Origin: Legionella sheltonii
GTDB lineage: Bacteria; Pseudomonadota; Gammaproteobacteria; Legionellales; Legionellaceae
Direction: 5' to 3'
Assembly: GCF_026191355.1 (NCBI RefSeq)
Contig: NZ_JAPHOQ010000007.1
Span: 124,001-188,000, forward strand
Length of the DNA: 64,000 bases
In this document: positions 1-8,205 of the stretch, one piece after another
Layout of the letters: every line of letters starts with the position of its first letter
How positions within the stretch are numbered: the first letter of the stretch is position 1
Made by a program: the position numbers and the translations under genes
Notes under the pieces: model-generated
What the model was told of the DNA's origin: nothing
What the model saw: the letters and a program-made list of their open reading frames with translations, nothing else
Databases searched by the model: none

Positions 1-133
1 CGTCCGCTTGCTTTAATTGCTCTTTTTTTTCCTTGTCTAAAGCGTATTCAAATTTTGGCTTTTCTTCGCTGATACTTCGTGCATTGTTAACAGACCTGAA
101 ACCCGATAAAAATTCAGAAAATTTTTGAAACAT
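1..133 (-). CDS. Class I glutamine amidotransferase-like (peptidase C26) paralog, N-terminal fragment cut by window edge
   Basis: The minus strand opens with ATG at 133 and reads MFQKFSEFLSGFRSVNNA and onwards to the window edge without a stop. This matches the N-terminus of the complete paralog that starts at 1466 almost residue for residue (MFQKFSEFLSGFRTLNNA). The same ribosome-binding context (TGAGGTACGCTATC) precedes the ATG. Only about 44 codons are visible, so no catalytic residues can be checked. The function is inferred from the paralog. It is the leftmost of three tandem copies. Confidence 0.8.
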   Translation of the reverse strand, partial: MFQKFSEFLSGFRSVNNARSISEEKPKFEYALDKEKKEQLKQAD

Positions 134-331
134 GATAGCGTACCTCAATTTAAATTTAGACAATGAGCTAAATAGGATCATTGAATATCTAAATTGTACT
201 CTTACTGGCTTAACTAACTATTATTAGTACATATAACTTTTATTATATGCTTATAAATTTTATTTAGGCTTGTTCTTTGCATGGGCTCAAAACAAGAAAG
301 GCTCTCTCTAGGCGATACCCGAAGATGGAAC
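1..331. repeat. Tandem duplication unit, copy A (gene start plus about 200 bp upstream)
   Basis: Positions 1-331 align with 1334-1664 at a constant offset of 1333 bases. They cover the first codons of the C26 paralog and roughly 200 bases upstream. Matching landmarks include the RBS, a TATAAT-like -10 on the minus strand (242-247 and 1575-1580) and a short CTTGTT...AACAAG inverted pair near 271-297. Similarity fades after about 331. The promoter was duplicated with the gene. Confidence 0.8.
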
Positions 332-407
332 AACGAAAGGAAATTCCATAGAGACCAAGATCCCCGGCCACCTTCCTTGGTGCAGGAAATAAACTATTAA
401 TTGAACA

Positions 408-1466
408 TTAGAAAGCACAAGGAAAATAATGACTGGGTTCTTGTGCTTGTTCTTTTTTGGGAGCATCATCAAGATAGTGATGTTTCACTTGTTTTGAAAA
501 AAAGCCCAGCTCCGCTCTTGCTGCTTTTTCATCTTTTGATTTTAAACGCACTTCTCTGAGTTTTTGAGTATATTGGTGCTCTGCAATAATCGCCGCATCT
601 GGCTCGAAAAAATTCGAAGTAAATCGGGCTTCTTCAGCTTCTTTTTCTAACTCTTTAACTTTTTCTTGTCTTGCCTCTTTACATAGGGTGATTACCGATT
701 CAGGATGATGTTGTAAGCCCACGGTATAATATTTCCCGGTTCTTTTTTCAAGACTTTCAACTGATCTATCAAATTTACCACGTCCTGTTACAAAAAGACT
801 GGGATTGTCCTGAGTTTCTTCTACATGTTGATGATGCAGACAAGTGACGTTATATTCTATACTACTTCTATCCTTGGGCTTCAGCTTATAGTGTAACGCA
901 TTATATAACTGACTTCCCTCTTCAACGACCACTCTGTTATTGAGGTTAGGATCTTGAGTTTTCTCATATATTTCATAGGAATGCTCATAATGCCTATCAT
1001 ATCCTGGGAGGTCTGTGACAGTATATCCATGATGATGTGCGACTGTTTGTTGTCCCCGACATATGCCTAAAAGAGGAATATCCCTTTTTTGGGCTAGTTC
1101 TGTAAGTTCCCCTTCAAGCCTTTTACGCGGATCACTGGGATCATCTACTGGAACATTGGGACCCCCGGGTAAATAGATACCATTGATTTTACCGCTAAAA
1201 ACGGGATGACTTAACCCTTCCTCGGGTGTAACCGGAATCACGTCAAGCTCTTTCGTTTTAAAATACTCAATCGTCAGGTCACAATAGCTAGTTCCGCCTG
1301 ATTGATCATAAAGGGCGACAATTTTTGGCTTTTCGTCCGCTTGCTTTAATTGTTCTTTTTCATCCCTATCCAAAGCGAATTCAAATTTTGACTTCTGCTC
1401 TCTAGTGCTTTGTGCATTGTTAAGAGTCCTGAAACCCGATAAAAATTCAGAAAATTTTTGAAACAT
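408..1466 (-). CDS. Class I glutamine amidotransferase-like / gamma-glutamyl hydrolase (peptidase C26) family protein
   Basis: A 352-residue protein with the class I GATase/peptidase C26 fold signature. The nucleophile elbow LLGICRGQ puts Cys at about 136, and QHHPES supplies His254 and Glu256 of the triad. YLPGGPNVP near residue 100 is typical of the family. Relatives such as PuuD cleave gamma-glutamyl bonds; the substrate here is unknown. An acidic/basic helical tail of about 90 residues follows the catalytic domain and is not part of the usual fold. I chose ATG at 1466 rather than an upstream in-frame start because TGAGGT lies at good distance and the start is conserved in the neighbouring copy. 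It is the middle of three tandem paralogs, perhaps a secreted effector (inference only). Confidence 0.8.
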   Translation of the reverse strand: MFQKFSEFLSGFRTLNNAQSTREQKSKFEFALDRDEKEQLKQADEKPKIVALYDQSGGTSYCDLTIEYFKTKELDVIPVTPEEGLSHPVFSGKINGIYLPGGPNVPVDDPSDPRKRLEGELTELAQKRDIPLLGICRGQQTVAHHHGYTVTDLPGYDRHYEHSYEIYEKTQDPNLNNRVVVEEGSQLYNALHYKLKPKDRSSIEYNVTCLHHQHVEETQDNPSLFVTGRGKFDRSVESLEKRTGKYYTVGLQHHPESVITLCKEARQEKVKELEKEAEEARFTSNFFEPDAAIIAEHQYTQKLREVRLKSKDEKAARAELGFFSKQVKHHYLDDAPKKEQAQEPSHYFPCAF

Positions 1467-1664
1467 TATAGTGTACCTCAATTTAAATTTAGACAATGAG
1501 CGAATCAGAGTCATTGAATATCCAAATTGTATTCTTATTGGCTTAACCAGCCATTATTAGTACATATAATTTTTATTATAAGCTTATAAATTTTATATAG
1601 GCTTGTTCTTTGCATGGGGTCAAAACAAGATAGGCACTCTTTAGGCGGTACCTGAAGATGGAAA
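1334..1664. repeat. Tandem duplication unit, copy B
   Basis: Second copy of the segment at 1-331 (offset 1333), carrying the start of the middle C26 gene and its upstream region. The rest of the gap, up to 1791, shows no gene. Confidence 0.8.
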
Positions 1665-1791
1665 AACCAATAGACGACGAGCTTTTATTAAGTAACTGAA
1701 ATTTAATCAAAATTAATGACGAATCGGGCGGTACTATTCTCTATCCGCTCTTTGCCTTCCCTGGCATAAGAGGTAGGGGGTTAGAATGACT

Positions 1792-2862
1792 TTAGCCCCA
1801 GAGCTCAAATACAGGAGAATGCTGCGTGGTATCTACATCACAAGGCTGTGTTTCTTTTTGTTGTGACTTGTGTTCAAGAAAGCGTTTTTTAACTTGTTTT
1901 GTAAAAAAACCCATCTCTGCCCTGGCAGCTCGTTCATCTCTTGATTGCTCATGTGCTTCTCTTAGTTTTTGAGCATACTGGAGCTCTGCAATAAGCGCCG
2001 TATCTGGCTCGAAAAAATTCGCAGTAAATCGGGCTTCTTCAGCTTCTTTTTCTACCTGGGTAATTTTTTCTTTTCTTTTATCCTCACAAGAACTTATTAG
2101 CACTTCGGGATGATGTTGTACACCAAATGAAAAATATTTTCCCGTTTTTATCTCAATGCTCTCTATTGTATTATCAAATTTATTGCGTCCTGTGACTTGT
2201 ATGTCAGTATGACTTGGACTTTCGGGTATATGTTGATGATGAAGGCATGTGACAGGATACTCCAGGGGCCCATTATTTTTTTCCTTAAATTCATTTTGTA
2301 ATGCGGCAAACAATTGACTTCCTTTTTCTACAACAACTGTATTATTTGCATCCGGAGTACTTCCGTTATTCGCGCCGCCATAATGCTGCTCATAGTCGGG
2401 CAAATCCTCCACCGCCAAACGATTATGATGCCCAATAGCTTGTTCACCGCGACAGATACCAATAAGAGGAATATCTTTAGCGCGTGCGAGTTGGGTTAGT
2501 TGGCCTTCAAACCTTTTACGCGGATCACTTTCATCCTGAACAGGAATATCCGAACCACCAGGCAAATAAATACCGTCAATAGAATTACTTGAAAAAGTAG
2601 GATGACTTAATCCCTCTTCTGGAGAAACTCTGACAACGTCTAATCCATCTTTTTCAAAGTGCTGAATTGCCAGATCGGCGTTCACTGCCCCATCATGTTC
2701 CGCATAAAGCGCAACAATTTTAGGTTTATCTTCTGAATGTCTTAGCTGTTTCTGTTCCTCATCATTCAGTTCATATTGAAATTTCGATTTTTCTTCCTGC
2801 TTGGTTTCTGAAAATATAGAACTAATTGACGACAAACCTGATGAAATCATTCGTGAAAACAT
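1792..2862 (-). CDS. Class I glutamine amidotransferase-like (peptidase C26) family protein, divergent paralog
   Basis: A 356-residue protein clearly homologous to the gene downstream at 408-1466 but more diverged. It keeps PLIGICRGEQ (Cys137), CLHHQHIPES, and VQHHPEV (His251, Glu253), and the same helical tail containing EEARFTANFFEPD. The N-terminal 30 residues differ. The ATG at 2862 has GGAGAG about nine bases upstream. The upstream DNA lacks the duplicated 331-bp segment, so this copy probably represents an older duplication. The substrate is unknown; gamma-glutamyl peptide or polyamine conjugates are known substrates for family members. Confidence 0.8.
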   Translation of the reverse strand: MFSRMISSGLSSISSIFSETKQEEKSKFQYELNDEEQKQLRHSEDKPKIVALYAEHDGAVNADLAIQHFEKDGLDVVRVSPEEGLSHPTFSSNSIDGIYLPGGSDIPVQDESDPRKRFEGQLTQLARAKDIPLIGICRGEQAIGHHNRLAVEDLPDYEQHYGGANNGSTPDANNTVVVEKGSQLFAALQNEFKEKNNGPLEYPVTCLHHQHIPESPSHTDIQVTGRNKFDNTIESIEIKTGKYFSFGVQHHPEVLISSCEDKRKEKITQVEKEAEEARFTANFFEPDTALIAELQYAQKLREAHEQSRDERAARAEMGFFTKQVKKRFLEHKSQQKETQPCDVDTTQHSPVFELWG

Positions 2863-3079
2863 AATACACTCTCTCCATGTAATACAATTATTTTTGCAGA
2901 GAAGCTATAAATTAGCCTTTCTGCGCACAATATTAAATCATATTGAGTATAATTTCAAAAAGGAAAGCGCATTAGAGATAATCGGAAACATACAAAAACA
3001 ATCCTAGGATTCTGAATTTAAAACATTTTTATTATGACTTATGCTTCAATATTGCTAATCCAAAATCCAAGGACCTCAC

Positions 3080-4006
3080 CTAAAGGCGGCTGATTCCCGC
3101 ACTGCTCGGTAAATGAGCAGGGTTTGCGCGAGGCGCTTCATCCTCTGCCTTATCTGCTGTAATGGGCAAGCCAAAAAACCGATTCTGTGCACTGTTTTTA
3201 TTTGACCCATACGAACCACTACCAGCCATAATGCCACCATCAATATTATATTGGGAACCGGTGATAAACAAAGAATCATCAGACGCTAAAAAAACAGCAA
3301 GTTTGGCGACTTCACTTGCTTTTCCCATACGCTTTAATGGAATGGTATTGGTGTATTCCTCAATCCGCCGAGAGCGTTCTTCATCCTGGCCAAATTCAGA
3401 GTCCCACATTTCAGTCAAAATGGCAGCAGGCACAATGACATTGCAGCGAATCGTGTACTCCATTTTGGCACAATGCATGGCTACCGTTCTTGTAAGATTC
3501 AAAATGGCAGCCTTACTCGAAGCGTAGGCAACATGAGAAGGAATTCCTACCAGCCCCGACCGAGAACCCATATTGATAATTGAGGCATTGACGCTTTTTT
3601 TCAAAAGTGGCATCAGCGTTTTACATCCAAGAAATGTTCCGTCCAAGTTAACCGTATGCACCATTCGCCAATCCTCAAGAGAGCAATTTTCTATATCTTG
3701 GGATTTATCCGATTTGGGAGCAGAATCGATACCGGCATTATTCACTAAAACATCAAGCCTTTGATATTTTTTTCCAATAAAAGTTGCAACCTCTTGCCAA
3801 TTTTGTTCAGAACAAACATCCAGGGTTAGATAATCGCTTGCCCCTATTGATTGGGCAAATTTCTCTCCCTCCACGGTTGCGAGTCTGCCGGTAACAATGA
3901 CTGTGGCACCTTTCTTACAAAATAGCTCAGCAATTGCAAGACCAATTGATTTGGTGCTGCCAGTAATTAAGACAATTTTATTCTTTAATTTTCCCATCTC
4001 GCTCAT
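3080..4006 (-). CDS. SDR-family NAD(P)-dependent oxidoreductase
   Basis: A 308-residue classical short-chain dehydrogenase/reductase. It has the dinucleotide-binding TGSTKSIG motif near the N-terminus, VNNAGID in the middle, the catalytic Ser in MGSRSG and the YASSK active-site Tyr/Lys. FITGSQYNIDGG marks the normal C-terminal end of the fold. About 45 further residues, rich in Asn, Ala and Pro, extend beyond the usual length of about 255 and may be a tail or a 3' end altered by mutation. Either of two nearby ATGs (codons 1 and 4) could initiate. The substrate cannot be read from the sequence. It diverges from the epimerase gene at 4195. Confidence 0.8.
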   Translation of the reverse strand: MSEMGKLKNKIVLITGSTKSIGLAIAELFCKKGATVIVTGRLATVEGEKFAQSIGASDYLTLDVCSEQNWQEVATFIGKKYQRLDVLVNNAGIDSAPKSDKSQDIENCSLEDWRMVHTVNLDGTFLGCKTLMPLLKKSVNASIINMGSRSGLVGIPSHVAYASSKAAILNLTRTVAMHCAKMEYTIRCNVIVPAAILTEMWDSEFGQDEERSRRIEEYTNTIPLKRMGKASEVAKLAVFLASDDSLFITGSQYNIDGGIMAGSGSYGSNKNSAQNRFFGLPITADKAEDEAPRANPAHLPSSAGISRL

Positions 4007-4194
4007 TCGATAATTGGTTTTATTAGGTGTACAACTTATTAACGATAGAACATTGACTCCTCAACCACAATACAAAGCGATCCCCGGCATTTGCTGCCCC
4101 CTCTCAAACTCCAGCGTATTTGGTTGAATTTAAAAAAATGAGGTATATTGTTCCATCATTTCAATAAAAAAATATCCGTTTAAAAGGTGCTTTG

Positions 4195-5298
4195 ATGAAC
4201 ATTACGGAGATTCAGATTGCGCAATTGACTATTCCATTAACACGCCCATTTATCACAGCCGTAAGACGTACCGAATGTGTTGAGGATGTGGTGGTAATCA
4301 TTAAAACCGATAAGGGCAATCTGGGTTATGGTTCAGCTGCGTCAACTCCAGCCATCACTGGAGACAGTACGGAATCAATTATTAGTGCAATTAAATCCAT
4401 TCTGGGTCCGCAGTTAATTGGACGAAGTATTTCTGAATTGAATTTATTACTTCAAATGAATCAACAGGCCATCCCAGGTAATACTTCTGCAAAGGCGGCC
4501 ATTGACATTGCCTTGCATGATTTGTTTGCTCAATATTGCGGCTTACCCCTTTATAAATTGCTGGGGGGGAATACGAACAGCATGAACTCATGTATTACTA
4601 TAAGCGTTAAAGAGGTTGACGGGATGGTGCATGATGCAATCAACCTGGTCAATCAAGGGCACCAAACTATAAAAATAAAATTAGGATTAAATCCACTTGA
4701 AGACATCCGACGCGCTCATGCGATTCGCCAGGCTGTAGGCGACTCGATCACATTACTTGTCGATGCCAATCAGGGATGGTCTTATGAAGAGGCCATCAAG
4801 GTTATTGACTCATTGAAACAGCAACATTTGAATATCCCTTTGATAGAACAACCAATTAATGCCCAGGATCTCGTGCACTTAAAGGCCCTTAGCGAACAGG
4901 TTGATTGTCTTATTATTGCCGACGAGGCCTGTTTTTCCCCCGAAGATACACTGAATATTGCAAAAATGAATGCCTGTGATGGCATCAACATTAAGTTGAT
5001 GAAATCCGGAGGTATTGAGAATGCCCAAGCGATTTACTCTATTGCAAAAACGGCACAAATGAAAATAATGGTCGGATGTATGCTGGAATCCCCTATTGGC
5101 GTTGCAGCGATAACCAGTTTTGCTTTAAGTAAACCGGATATCTCCTATGCAGACCTTGATCCCATTTATTTGATTCGTGACAATTATATTGCAGGCGGGG
5201 CACAGCGCCTTGGTAATAAAATTATTTTGTCAGATAAACCAGGTTTGGGAATTGAAGGGATTACCCAAGGATTAAATAAGATTGGAGTGATCCGTTAA
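4195..5298 (+). CDS. Dipeptide epimerase (L-Ala-D/L-Glu epimerase-like, enolase superfamily)
   Basis: A 367-residue enolase-superfamily enzyme. The KIK dyad base (Lys160/Lys162), metal ligands in VDANQGW (Asp190), IEQP (Glu218) and ADEA (Asp243), and the opposite catalytic Lys in IKLMKSGG (Lys267) are all present. This is the pattern of L-Ala-D/L-Glu epimerases, which convert the D-Glu in murein dipeptides so that they can be degraded. The ATG at 4195 is preferred over a TTG one codon earlier because AAAGGTG precedes it at 6-7 bases. Its stop overlaps the next start (TAATG), so the permease is translationally coupled and may import the substrate. Confidence 0.85.
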   Translation: MNITEIQIAQLTIPLTRPFITAVRRTECVEDVVVIIKTDKGNLGYGSAASTPAITGDSTESIISAIKSILGPQLIGRSISELNLLLQMNQQAIPGNTSAKAAIDIALHDLFAQYCGLPLYKLLGGNTNSMNSCITISVKEVDGMVHDAINLVNQGHQTIKIKLGLNPLEDIRRAHAIRQAVGDSITLLVDANQGWSYEEAIKVIDSLKQQHLNIPLIEQPINAQDLVHLKALSEQVDCLIIADEACFSPEDTLNIAKMNACDGINIKLMKSGGIENAQAIYSIAKTAQMKIMVGCMLESPIGVAAITSFALSKPDISYADLDPIYLIRDNYIAGGAQRLGNKIILSDKPGLGIEGITQGLNKIGVIR

Positions 5299-6584
5299 TG
5301 TCTTATTCCATTCAGTTGGCCAGTTTATCCATTATTGTCCTTTATGTTGTGATGTTATTTCGCAATGTTAATCCTTTAATCGCAACGGCACTCTGTGTGG
5401 GATTGGGCTATTTGTGGAATCTGAGCAACCCAATTGCTATCGGGAATTCTCTGGCGGGTGCGTTAGGATCATTCATGGCGTTAGTTGGTTTTATTATCAT
5501 GCTAGGCCATGGCCTAGGCGAGATCTTAACGCATACTCAGGTCAGTCATACTTTGGTGCACCAAATTGTTTATGGGATTGGAATCAATACTCAGCGACGG
5601 GCTAAAATTGGCATTGTGCTTTCCTCTTTTATCATTGTCGGCTTACTTGGCACCTTGGCAGGAGGATTAGCTATTTTGGCCCCCAGTTTACGTCCTATTG
5701 CAGGTTCAGTTGGATTATCACGCCCCAGTTTGGCTGTATTAATGCAGGCTTCGGCTGAAGAAGCGTTAATTATTGGGCCTTTTGCCCCTCCAGTAGTGGC
5801 TTTACTGGGTATTACCGGGCTCAACTATGCGTCTGTACTTATTTATGCATCGCTTCCCATTGCCATGATTACTTTAATTACTACTTGGGTTATGGCGAAT
5901 CGATTGCAACGACAGTATGCGAATGAATCGTGCGAAGAAGAGGATACCTCAGAACCCTTTGCCCCCAATAAACGACAAAAGCGCACCACTTCGCTTTTTT
6001 TGATCTCCTTTATACTGTGTGTCGTGTATGGATTATTGACTCAAGCAAAAACTCCCTACGTTATTTTTGTCATGTTATTTCTGGCACTTATTACTGGATT
6101 GACAAGCAAATTAAGCTTAAATCAAACTTTTAAATTGTTAATTACTGGAATGCAAAAAAGCCTGCATCTCTTCTTTTTGTTTATTTTATTTGATCCTTTT
6201 ATGATTTTGATTCATCAGGCGGGAGGATTTAGTGCCTTAACCGAACTATTAACCCCATTAATTCATTTAGGTGGAAAACCAGTATTAACGATGTTAATTG
6301 GTTTCACTGGGGCTTTTGGCATGCCTGGCGCTGCTGAAGCAACCATTAAAATGCTGCATCAGCTTTTTTTCCCCAGTGTGCTTCAGATGCAATTACCCAT
6401 GATCACATTCGCTTTAGCCATGATTTTCGCCACCCGTGTTACTAATTATGCCTATCCTGGTGCGAATATGTTTGCCGCAATGGGTTTTGCTGGGAGCGAG
6501 AATATCAAAGCAATGATACAAAACGGACTCATCGTAACCGCAGTACAAATCTTATTCCTGATTGGGTATAGTTTATTTCTATAA
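5298..6584 (+). CDS. Polytopic permease of the ion-transporter type (GntP/dicarboxylate-like), coupled to the epimerase
   Basis: A 428-residue, very hydrophobic protein with about ten to twelve membrane segments in two halves. The halves are separated by a charged cytoplasmic loop near residues 205-230 (QRQYANESCEEEDTSEP). Each half has a conserved small-residue re-entrant-like stretch: ASAEEALIIGPFAPP in the first half and GAFGMPGAAEATIK in the second. That layout resembles ion-transporter superfamily carriers such as gluconate or dicarboxylate permeases, but I cannot assign a family. The start codon overlaps the epimerase stop. The pairing suggests uptake of muropeptide-derived or similar dipeptides or acids. 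No terminator is evident in the 98 bases after it. Confidence 0.65.
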   Translation: MSYSIQLASLSIIVLYVVMLFRNVNPLIATALCVGLGYLWNLSNPIAIGNSLAGALGSFMALVGFIIMLGHGLGEILTHTQVSHTLVHQIVYGIGINTQRRAKIGIVLSSFIIVGLLGTLAGGLAILAPSLRPIAGSVGLSRPSLAVLMQASAEEALIIGPFAPPVVALLGITGLNYASVLIYASLPIAMITLITTWVMANRLQRQYANESCEEEDTSEPFAPNKRQKRTTSLFLISFILCVVYGLLTQAKTPYVIFVMLFLALITGLTSKLSLNQTFKLLITGMQKSLHLFFLFILFDPFMILIHQAGGFSALTELLTPLIHLGGKPVLTMLIGFTGAFGMPGAAEATIKMLHQLFFPSVLQMQLPMITFALAMIFATRVTNYAYPGANMFAAMGFAGSENIKAMIQNGLIVTAVQILFLIGYSLFL

Positions 6585-6682
6585 TTCTGTACGCAAAATG
6601 GCAGAACAGACCTTTTAAATTTAAAACTCTTATTATAATTTTTACTGTTTTAGGGTTTATCAAGACTCAGCTAGAATGATTT

Positions 6683-7174
6683 TTAATTTTTCTGAGAGCA
6701 ACTATTTTCTTTTTCTTCAATGTGTTCTCTCCCAAAACATTGCTTCAAAAAAGAAAAGAAAAATTCCCAGAACCTAAAATGTTCAAAAAAGAATGGTTTT
6801 TCTACAAGAGTAAAAGATGTCGTGTAATCTTGACCCGTCTTTTCAGCAAACACTCGAAGTATGTGATGCAAATCACCATCTTTATAAATAGGACGACCAT
6901 TAAGGATACTTTGTAAATCCTCAATAACACGACTCATTCGTTGTCCTTTCGGACTAGATCGACTGTTTTTAGAGTTAATAGTTGGGGCAAAAATACTTCT
7001 TGATTCACCAAAATAAAAATTGGCTACCTCCCTCCCATAAGAAGTAAACGATAATCGTGCATAACGTTGCAACAAATAATCAGCATTTTGATAATCTTTA
7101 AGGAATCCTGCATTATCCCAAGCTTGCTGCCAATAAGATAACCCCTTGCCACTCATATGAAACAAATTAAACAA
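6683..7174 (-). CDS. Hypothetical protein next to IS5-like remnant, start uncertain
   Basis: An open frame of up to 163 residues with no family I recognise. The C-terminal third is rich in aromatic residues (FFFEHFRFWEFFFSFLKQC). The longest frame starts with TTG at 7174, only five bases from the IS-type inverted repeat. The first ATG is at 7156. Neither has a convincing ribosome-binding site. Restoring the pre-insertion junction gives a TAG in frame just upstream, so the IS did not simply split a longer gene, but it may have removed the promoter. Confidence 0.45.
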   Translation of the reverse strand: MFNLFHMSGKGLSYWQQAWDNAGFLKDYQNADYLLQRYARLSFTSYGREVANFYFGESRSIFAPTINSKNSRSSPKGQRMSRVIEDLQSILNGRPIYKDGDLHHILRVFAEKTGQDYTTSFTLVEKPFFFEHFRFWEFFFSFLKQCFGREHIEEKENSCSQKN

Positions 7175-7178
7175 ATAC

Positions 7179-7234
7179 TAGGGCGTGTTGACAATTTATC
7201 CCCACCGGCTACGTGCCGCGACTTGTTCGCGGCA
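7179..7234 (+). repeat. Left inverted repeat with internal hairpin
   Basis: Pairs with 7979-8034, with three mismatches noticed. It includes an internal hairpin TGCCGCGA-CTTGT-TCGCGGCA at 7214-7234. Confidence 0.85.
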
Positions 7235-7347
7235 TCCAGGAAATGGTCAAGTTAAAGATGAACTTAATTCATTGCTCTAATCGATTGATGAATAAGAGCA
7301 AACTCATAATATATCGATTTCAATATCAAGTATAAAATGAGTTTGCA

Positions 7348-7608
7348 ATGGCTAGACTGATGCTCAGTGATGAGCTATGGTCTAAGCTAAAGGAGATAAT
7401 GCTACAGCATCAGATATATGACAAACCTAATCTTCGTATGATGGTTGAGGCAATGTTATATCGCATGCGTGTAGGCTGCCCTTGACGAGACCTACCTAAA
7501 GAGTTTGGATTTTGGAATTCTGCCTATCAACAATTCAATCGTTGGTCCTCAAAGAACAAGTTGATGATGCTCGCAATGGCTTGTTCCTATATTTGGCTAC
7601 CAATGTAA
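7348..7608 (+). pseudogene. IS5-family transposase N-terminal fragment
   Basis: Translation from ATG 7348 gives MARLMLSDELWSKL, then YRMRVGCP, an in-frame TGA, RDLPKEFG and FNRWSSKNKL. The intact family has W at the TGA (the GCPWRDLP motif). After FNRW the family similarity stops, and a TAA follows at 7606-7608. The DDE catalytic domain is missing. It is therefore a double-broken remnant of an IS5-type (DUF4096 N-terminal) transposase. Confidence 0.75.
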
Positions 7609-7672
7609 TCAGTGAAATTTAGGTGATATCATCGCATTGAGTCCAACACTCTGATCAAAACAAGGAAGCAAA

Positions 7673-7963
7673 ATGAAGTCATTTTATGTCTATATTATGG
7701 CAAGCAAGCGAAATGGTACACTATACGCTGGTTCAACATCAGATTTAATTAAACGAGTCTGGGAACATAAAAACAGCCTGATTCCGGGATTTACAGCTAA
7801 GTACAATGTACATATATTGGTTTATTATGAGGTTCATGAAACCTATATAGAAGCTGCTCGACGTGAAAAGCGATTCAAAAATTGGCCCAGGCAGTGGAAG
7901 TTACATTTGATTGAGAACCTAAATACAGAATGGCATGATCTTTATGAAGAAATTTGCCACTGA
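7673..7963 (+). CDS. Small GIY-YIG nuclease-superfamily protein
   Basis: A 96-residue single-domain protein. The N-terminal YVYIMAS strand and the LYAGSTSDL motif are the GIY and YIG elements, followed by the conserved Arg/His in LIKRVWEHK. A Glu and basic helix (YIEAARREKRFKNW) follow, as in the UPF0213/YhbQ group. These proteins have a nuclease fold, and their cellular role is mostly undefined. AAGGAAG is placed well before ATG 7673. The gene lies wholly inside IS-like inverted repeats, in the place where the transposase C-terminus would be. It is intact although the transposase is broken, which suggests retention or selection. Confidence 0.85.
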   Translation: MKSFYVYIMASKRNGTLYAGSTSDLIKRVWEHKNSLIPGFTAKYNVHILVYYEVHETYIEAARREKRFKNWPRQWKLHLIENLNTEWHDLYEEICH

Positions 7964-7978
7964 TTAAGATCGGCTGGT

Positions 7979-8034
7979 TGCCGCGAACAGGTCGCGGCAC
8001 GTAGGCGGTGGGGATGAATTGTCAACACGCCCTA
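7979..8034 (-). repeat. Right inverted repeat with internal hairpin
   Basis: Reverse complement of 7179-7234, with three mismatches noticed. The internal hairpin TGCCGCGA-ACAGG-TCGCGGCA at 7979-7999 keeps the stem while the loop differs from the left copy, suggesting the stem is what is conserved. Confidence 0.85.
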
Positions 8035-8205
8035 TGCATTAGATTGTATTGAAATTATAAATGCAGTGTCAAAGCCTCACTTTAGAATAAACTCTTCGAC
8101 TAGGGTAAGACCGCATTAATTTAAACATTAGGTTCTATTTTAAATCAAATTGACCAAAATTAATTAAACGATTATAATAATGTCGTTTAACGATAAGGTG
8201 CAGTT

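Larger units (their letters stand above)
7179..8034. mobile_element. IS5-like element remnant carrying a GIY-YIG gene
   Basis: About 856 bp bounded by near-perfect inverted repeats of about 56 bp (7179-7234 and 7979-8034) starting TAGGGCGTGTTGACAATT. The terminal TA on each side is compatible with a TA target duplication, as in some IS5 groups. Inside lie a truncated transposase fragment and an intact GIY-YIG gene. The catalytic half of the transposase is absent, so movement would need a helper enzyme. Confidence 0.75.

Noticed and set aside
2801..3007. 68-codon frame on the plus strand before the SDR gene
   Set aside because: It overlaps the N-terminus of the C26 gene on the other strand, lacks a ribosome-binding site and has no recognisable features.
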